Origin: JARRRL01 sp037380725
Lineage (GTDB): Bacteria > Pseudomonadota > Gammaproteobacteria > Pseudomonadales > JANQJO01
Assembly (NCBI GenBank): GCA_037380725.1
Contig: JARRRL010000136.1
Span: 1-6,884, forward strand
Direction of reading: 5' to 3'
DNA length: 6,884 bases
Shown: in pieces, positions 5,949 through 6,884 of the stretch
Layout: the number at the start of each line of letters is the position of its first letter
Numbering within the stretch: position 1 is the stretch's first letter
Position numbers and translations under genes: made by a program
The notes under the pieces: generated by a model
What the model was told of the DNA's origin: nothing
Databases searched by the model: none
The model's input: only the letters and a program-made list of their open reading frames with translations

Positions 5949-6418
5949 TAACCGCAACAGCCCGTGGTTTTTGCTGAAGGTTCACCGCAATCAGGCTGGC
6001 TTTTGGGCCTAGGCGTACAACACGCTCCCTCCTTCGGCTCAGCAGCATCAGAAAAAAGCTGAACGTCTTCCATCGTCTGATAAGCTTCCCATGCAATGCC
6101 TGAAGGATCAGTAACCCATGACTTTTCAGAACGAGCGTAACAACAGACTGTTTCGCCTTCATCAAAGAGCGACATATCCGCATCCTTTAGCCTTTCTCTC
6201 AAGGCATCCAATTCATGCGCCTCATCGACCTGCACACCAAGGTGATCAACACCACTTTTTGTTCGGGTTGAGATTGCAAAGTTGATACGCGGATCATCAA
6301 GCATCCATTTCGCATAATCGTCTTTAATTTTTACGGGCTGAACACCGAACAGCGCGTTGTAGAACTTAATGCTGTCACTCAAACTGTCGACACCAACGTG
6401 AATATGCATGCGTTTCAT
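5948..6418 (-). CDS. arsI: ArsI/CadI family VOC metalloenzyme (C-As lyase-like)
   Basis: Members of this vicinal-oxygen-chelate family include ArsI, a non-heme Fe(II) dioxygenase that cleaves the carbon-arsenic bond of methylarsenite, and CadI, known as a cadmium-induced protein. The 156-residue product starts MKRMHIHVGVDSL, with probable metal ligands H5 or H7, H59 (GVDHLGVQV) and E111 (GIAWEAYQTM). The ArsI hallmark is ETVCCYARSEKSWVTDP, with a vicinal Cys pair (C92, C93) that in ArsI binds trivalent organoarsenical. The Cys-rich tail (C133, C134, C144, C154, C155) could bind further metal(loid). The ATG at 6418 has AAAGG (6430-6426) 7 nt upstream, and the longer open frame to 6532 runs into arsR. 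Its place between arsR and arsC favours arsenic over cadmium. Whether it acts on organoarsenicals here is an inference. Confidence 0.9.
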   Translation of the reverse strand: MKRMHIHVGVDSLSDSIKFYNALFGVQPVKIKDDYAKWMLDDPRINFAISTRTKSGVDHLGVQVDEAHELDALRERLKDADMSLFDEGETVCCYARSEKSWVTDPSGIAWEAYQTMEDVQLFSDAAEPKEGACCTPRPKSQPDCGEPSAKTTGCCG

Positions 6419-6425
6419 AAAATTA

Positions 6426-6430
6426 CCTTT
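6426..6430 (-). promoter_or_regulatory. Shine-Dalgarno AAAGG that decides the arsI start
   Basis: AAAGG lies 7 nt before the ATG at 6418, inside the short arsR-arsI gap. It supports the short protein start over the longer open frame, whose extra 38 residues would overlap arsR. Confidence 0.6.
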
Positions 6431-6437
6431 CGTTATA

Positions 6438-6812
6438 TTACTTTTCTTTCGGTTTTGCTTCACAACAATAATCCGCCAGTTCGATGATCGAACATCCTTT
6501 GCGCTTGTCCTCACGAATACTGGCAAATTCAATACTGCAACAATCCTTCACCATAAAACCGATCAAATCCTGCATAACATCAAATTGAGCAGAATAAATC
6601 ACCGAACGCCCCTCTTTACGGGACGAGATGATTCCGGCATTGGCCAGATGACTGAGGTGAAATGACATGGTGTTATGGGGCGTGCCAAGCGCCTCACTGA
6701 TTACGCCTGCGGCAAGCCCCTCGGTGCCCGCCTGCACAAGCAAGCGGAATGCGCTCAGACGAGTCTCCTGAGAGAGTGCATCGAATATGATAATTGCGTT
6801 TTGTATATCCAT
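6438..6812 (-). CDS. arsR: ArsR/SmtB family arsenic-responsive repressor
   Basis: ArsR binds the operator as a dimer and is released by As(III), inducing the operon. The 124-residue product has a winged-helix fold. The N-terminal part is IFDALSQETRLSAFRLLVQA, the recognition helix region is TPHNTMSFHLSHLANAGII, and the wing is SSRKEGRSVIYSA. The C-terminal part carries a vicinal pair C91-C92 (KDCC), then C107 and C116-C117. A CC plus a following Cys near the C-terminus matches the As(III) site seen in ArsR proteins of the Acidithiobacillus type (C95, C96, C102) rather than the E. coli type (Cys in the DNA-binding helix). The ATG at 6812 was chosen because the longer frame to 6857 runs through the promoter and operator. 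The start codon touches the operator and lies about 7 nt after the -10 box, implying a leaderless mRNA. It is the first gene of the ars operon. Confidence 0.94.
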   Translation of the reverse strand: MDIQNAIIIFDALSQETRLSAFRLLVQAGTEGLAAGVISEALGTPHNTMSFHLSHLANAGIISSRKEGRSVIYSAQFDVMQDLIGFMVKDCCSIEFASIREDKRKGCSIIELADYCCEAKPKEK

Positions 6813-6836
6813 ATGTCTAGAATAGTAGACATATGG
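6809..6836. promoter_or_regulatory. Probable ArsR operator: perfect 11-bp inverted repeat
   Basis: CCATATGTCTA (6809-6819) and TAGACATATGG (6826-6836) are exact reverse complements around a 6-nt spacer GAATAG. The site covers the -10 box, much of the promoter spacer and the first bases of the arsR start codon. A dimer bound here would block RNA polymerase. It is the only strong palindrome at the promoter, so autorepression by ArsR is the natural reading. Confidence 0.82.
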
Positions 6837-6847
6837 CATACTGTCAA
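6819..6847 (-). promoter_or_regulatory. Sigma70-type promoter of the ars operon
   Basis: The minus-strand -35 is TTGACA (6847-6842), a perfect consensus match. It is followed by a 17-nt spacer (6841-6825) and the -10 TATTCT (6824-6819). The predicted start, about 7 nt on, is near 6812, the A of the arsR ATG, so there is essentially no 5' leader. The inverted-repeat operator overlaps the spacer and -10. Confidence 0.82.
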
Positions 6848-6884
6848 CAGGTCGCACCGTTCACGCTCAAAGATGCAACCTGTT
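6846..6884. repeat. Imperfect 11-bp inverted repeat at the right window edge
   Basis: AACAGGTCGCA (6846-6856) pairs with TGCAACCTGTT (6874-6884), with one mismatch in 11, around a 17-nt loop. Its inner arm overlaps the -35 box by two bases. It could be a terminator of a gene beyond the edge, a second regulator site or chance, and the window ends exactly at its outer arm. Confidence 0.4.

Noticed and set aside
1..6884. Mobile element, CRISPR array, tRNA or rRNA
   Set aside because: I found no transposase or integrase frames, regularly spaced repeats, cloverleaf-like sequences or rRNA-like stretches on either strand.

Overview
The window reads as a chromosomal segment of a gammaproteobacterium. 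The evidence is the minus-strand order eno - ftsB - ispD - ispF, which is typical of that class, together with the proteins' similarity to their E. coli counterparts. I cannot name the genus. All confidently supported genes are on the minus strand, so transcription runs from high to low coordinates.

Right part (about 4495-6884): an arsenic resistance operon, arsR - arsI/cadI - arsC - acr3. Its sigma70-type promoter (TTGACA, 17 bp, TATTCT) overlaps a perfect 11-bp inverted repeat that is almost certainly the ArsR operator. The expected transcription start falls on or next to the arsR ATG, so arsR is probably translated from a leaderless mRNA. The genes are tightly coupled: an 18-nt gap, then a TAATG junction, then an ATGA junction. 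Together they encode an As(III)-sensing repressor, a C-As lyase-like VOC enzyme, a thioredoxin-type arsenate reductase and an Acr3 arsenite efflux permease. These would handle methylarsenite, arsenate and arsenite.

Middle part (about 3699-4494): roughly 800 bp with no intact gene I can support. Next to acr3 is a truncated rhodanese-like remnant. Beyond it are short overlapping frames that look like the decayed remains of a small Cys-containing protein, and then a probable leader/promoter region for eno. This looks like a junction between the ars operon and the core chromosomal block.

Left-centre part (447-3698): housekeeping genes. They are enolase (glycolysis), FtsB (divisome), and IspD and IspF (MEP isoprenoid pathway). 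A strong hairpin lies just after eno. An 18-bp perfect tandem duplication spans the ispF stop codon.

Left end (1-348): the N-terminal part of a DUF368 membrane protein (the PopT-type polyprenyl-phosphate translocase family), cut by the window edge. Its likely substrate, undecaprenyl phosphate, is made from MEP-pathway isoprenoids, so placement next to ispDF makes metabolic sense.

I see no rRNA, tRNA, CRISPR array, transposase or integrase.
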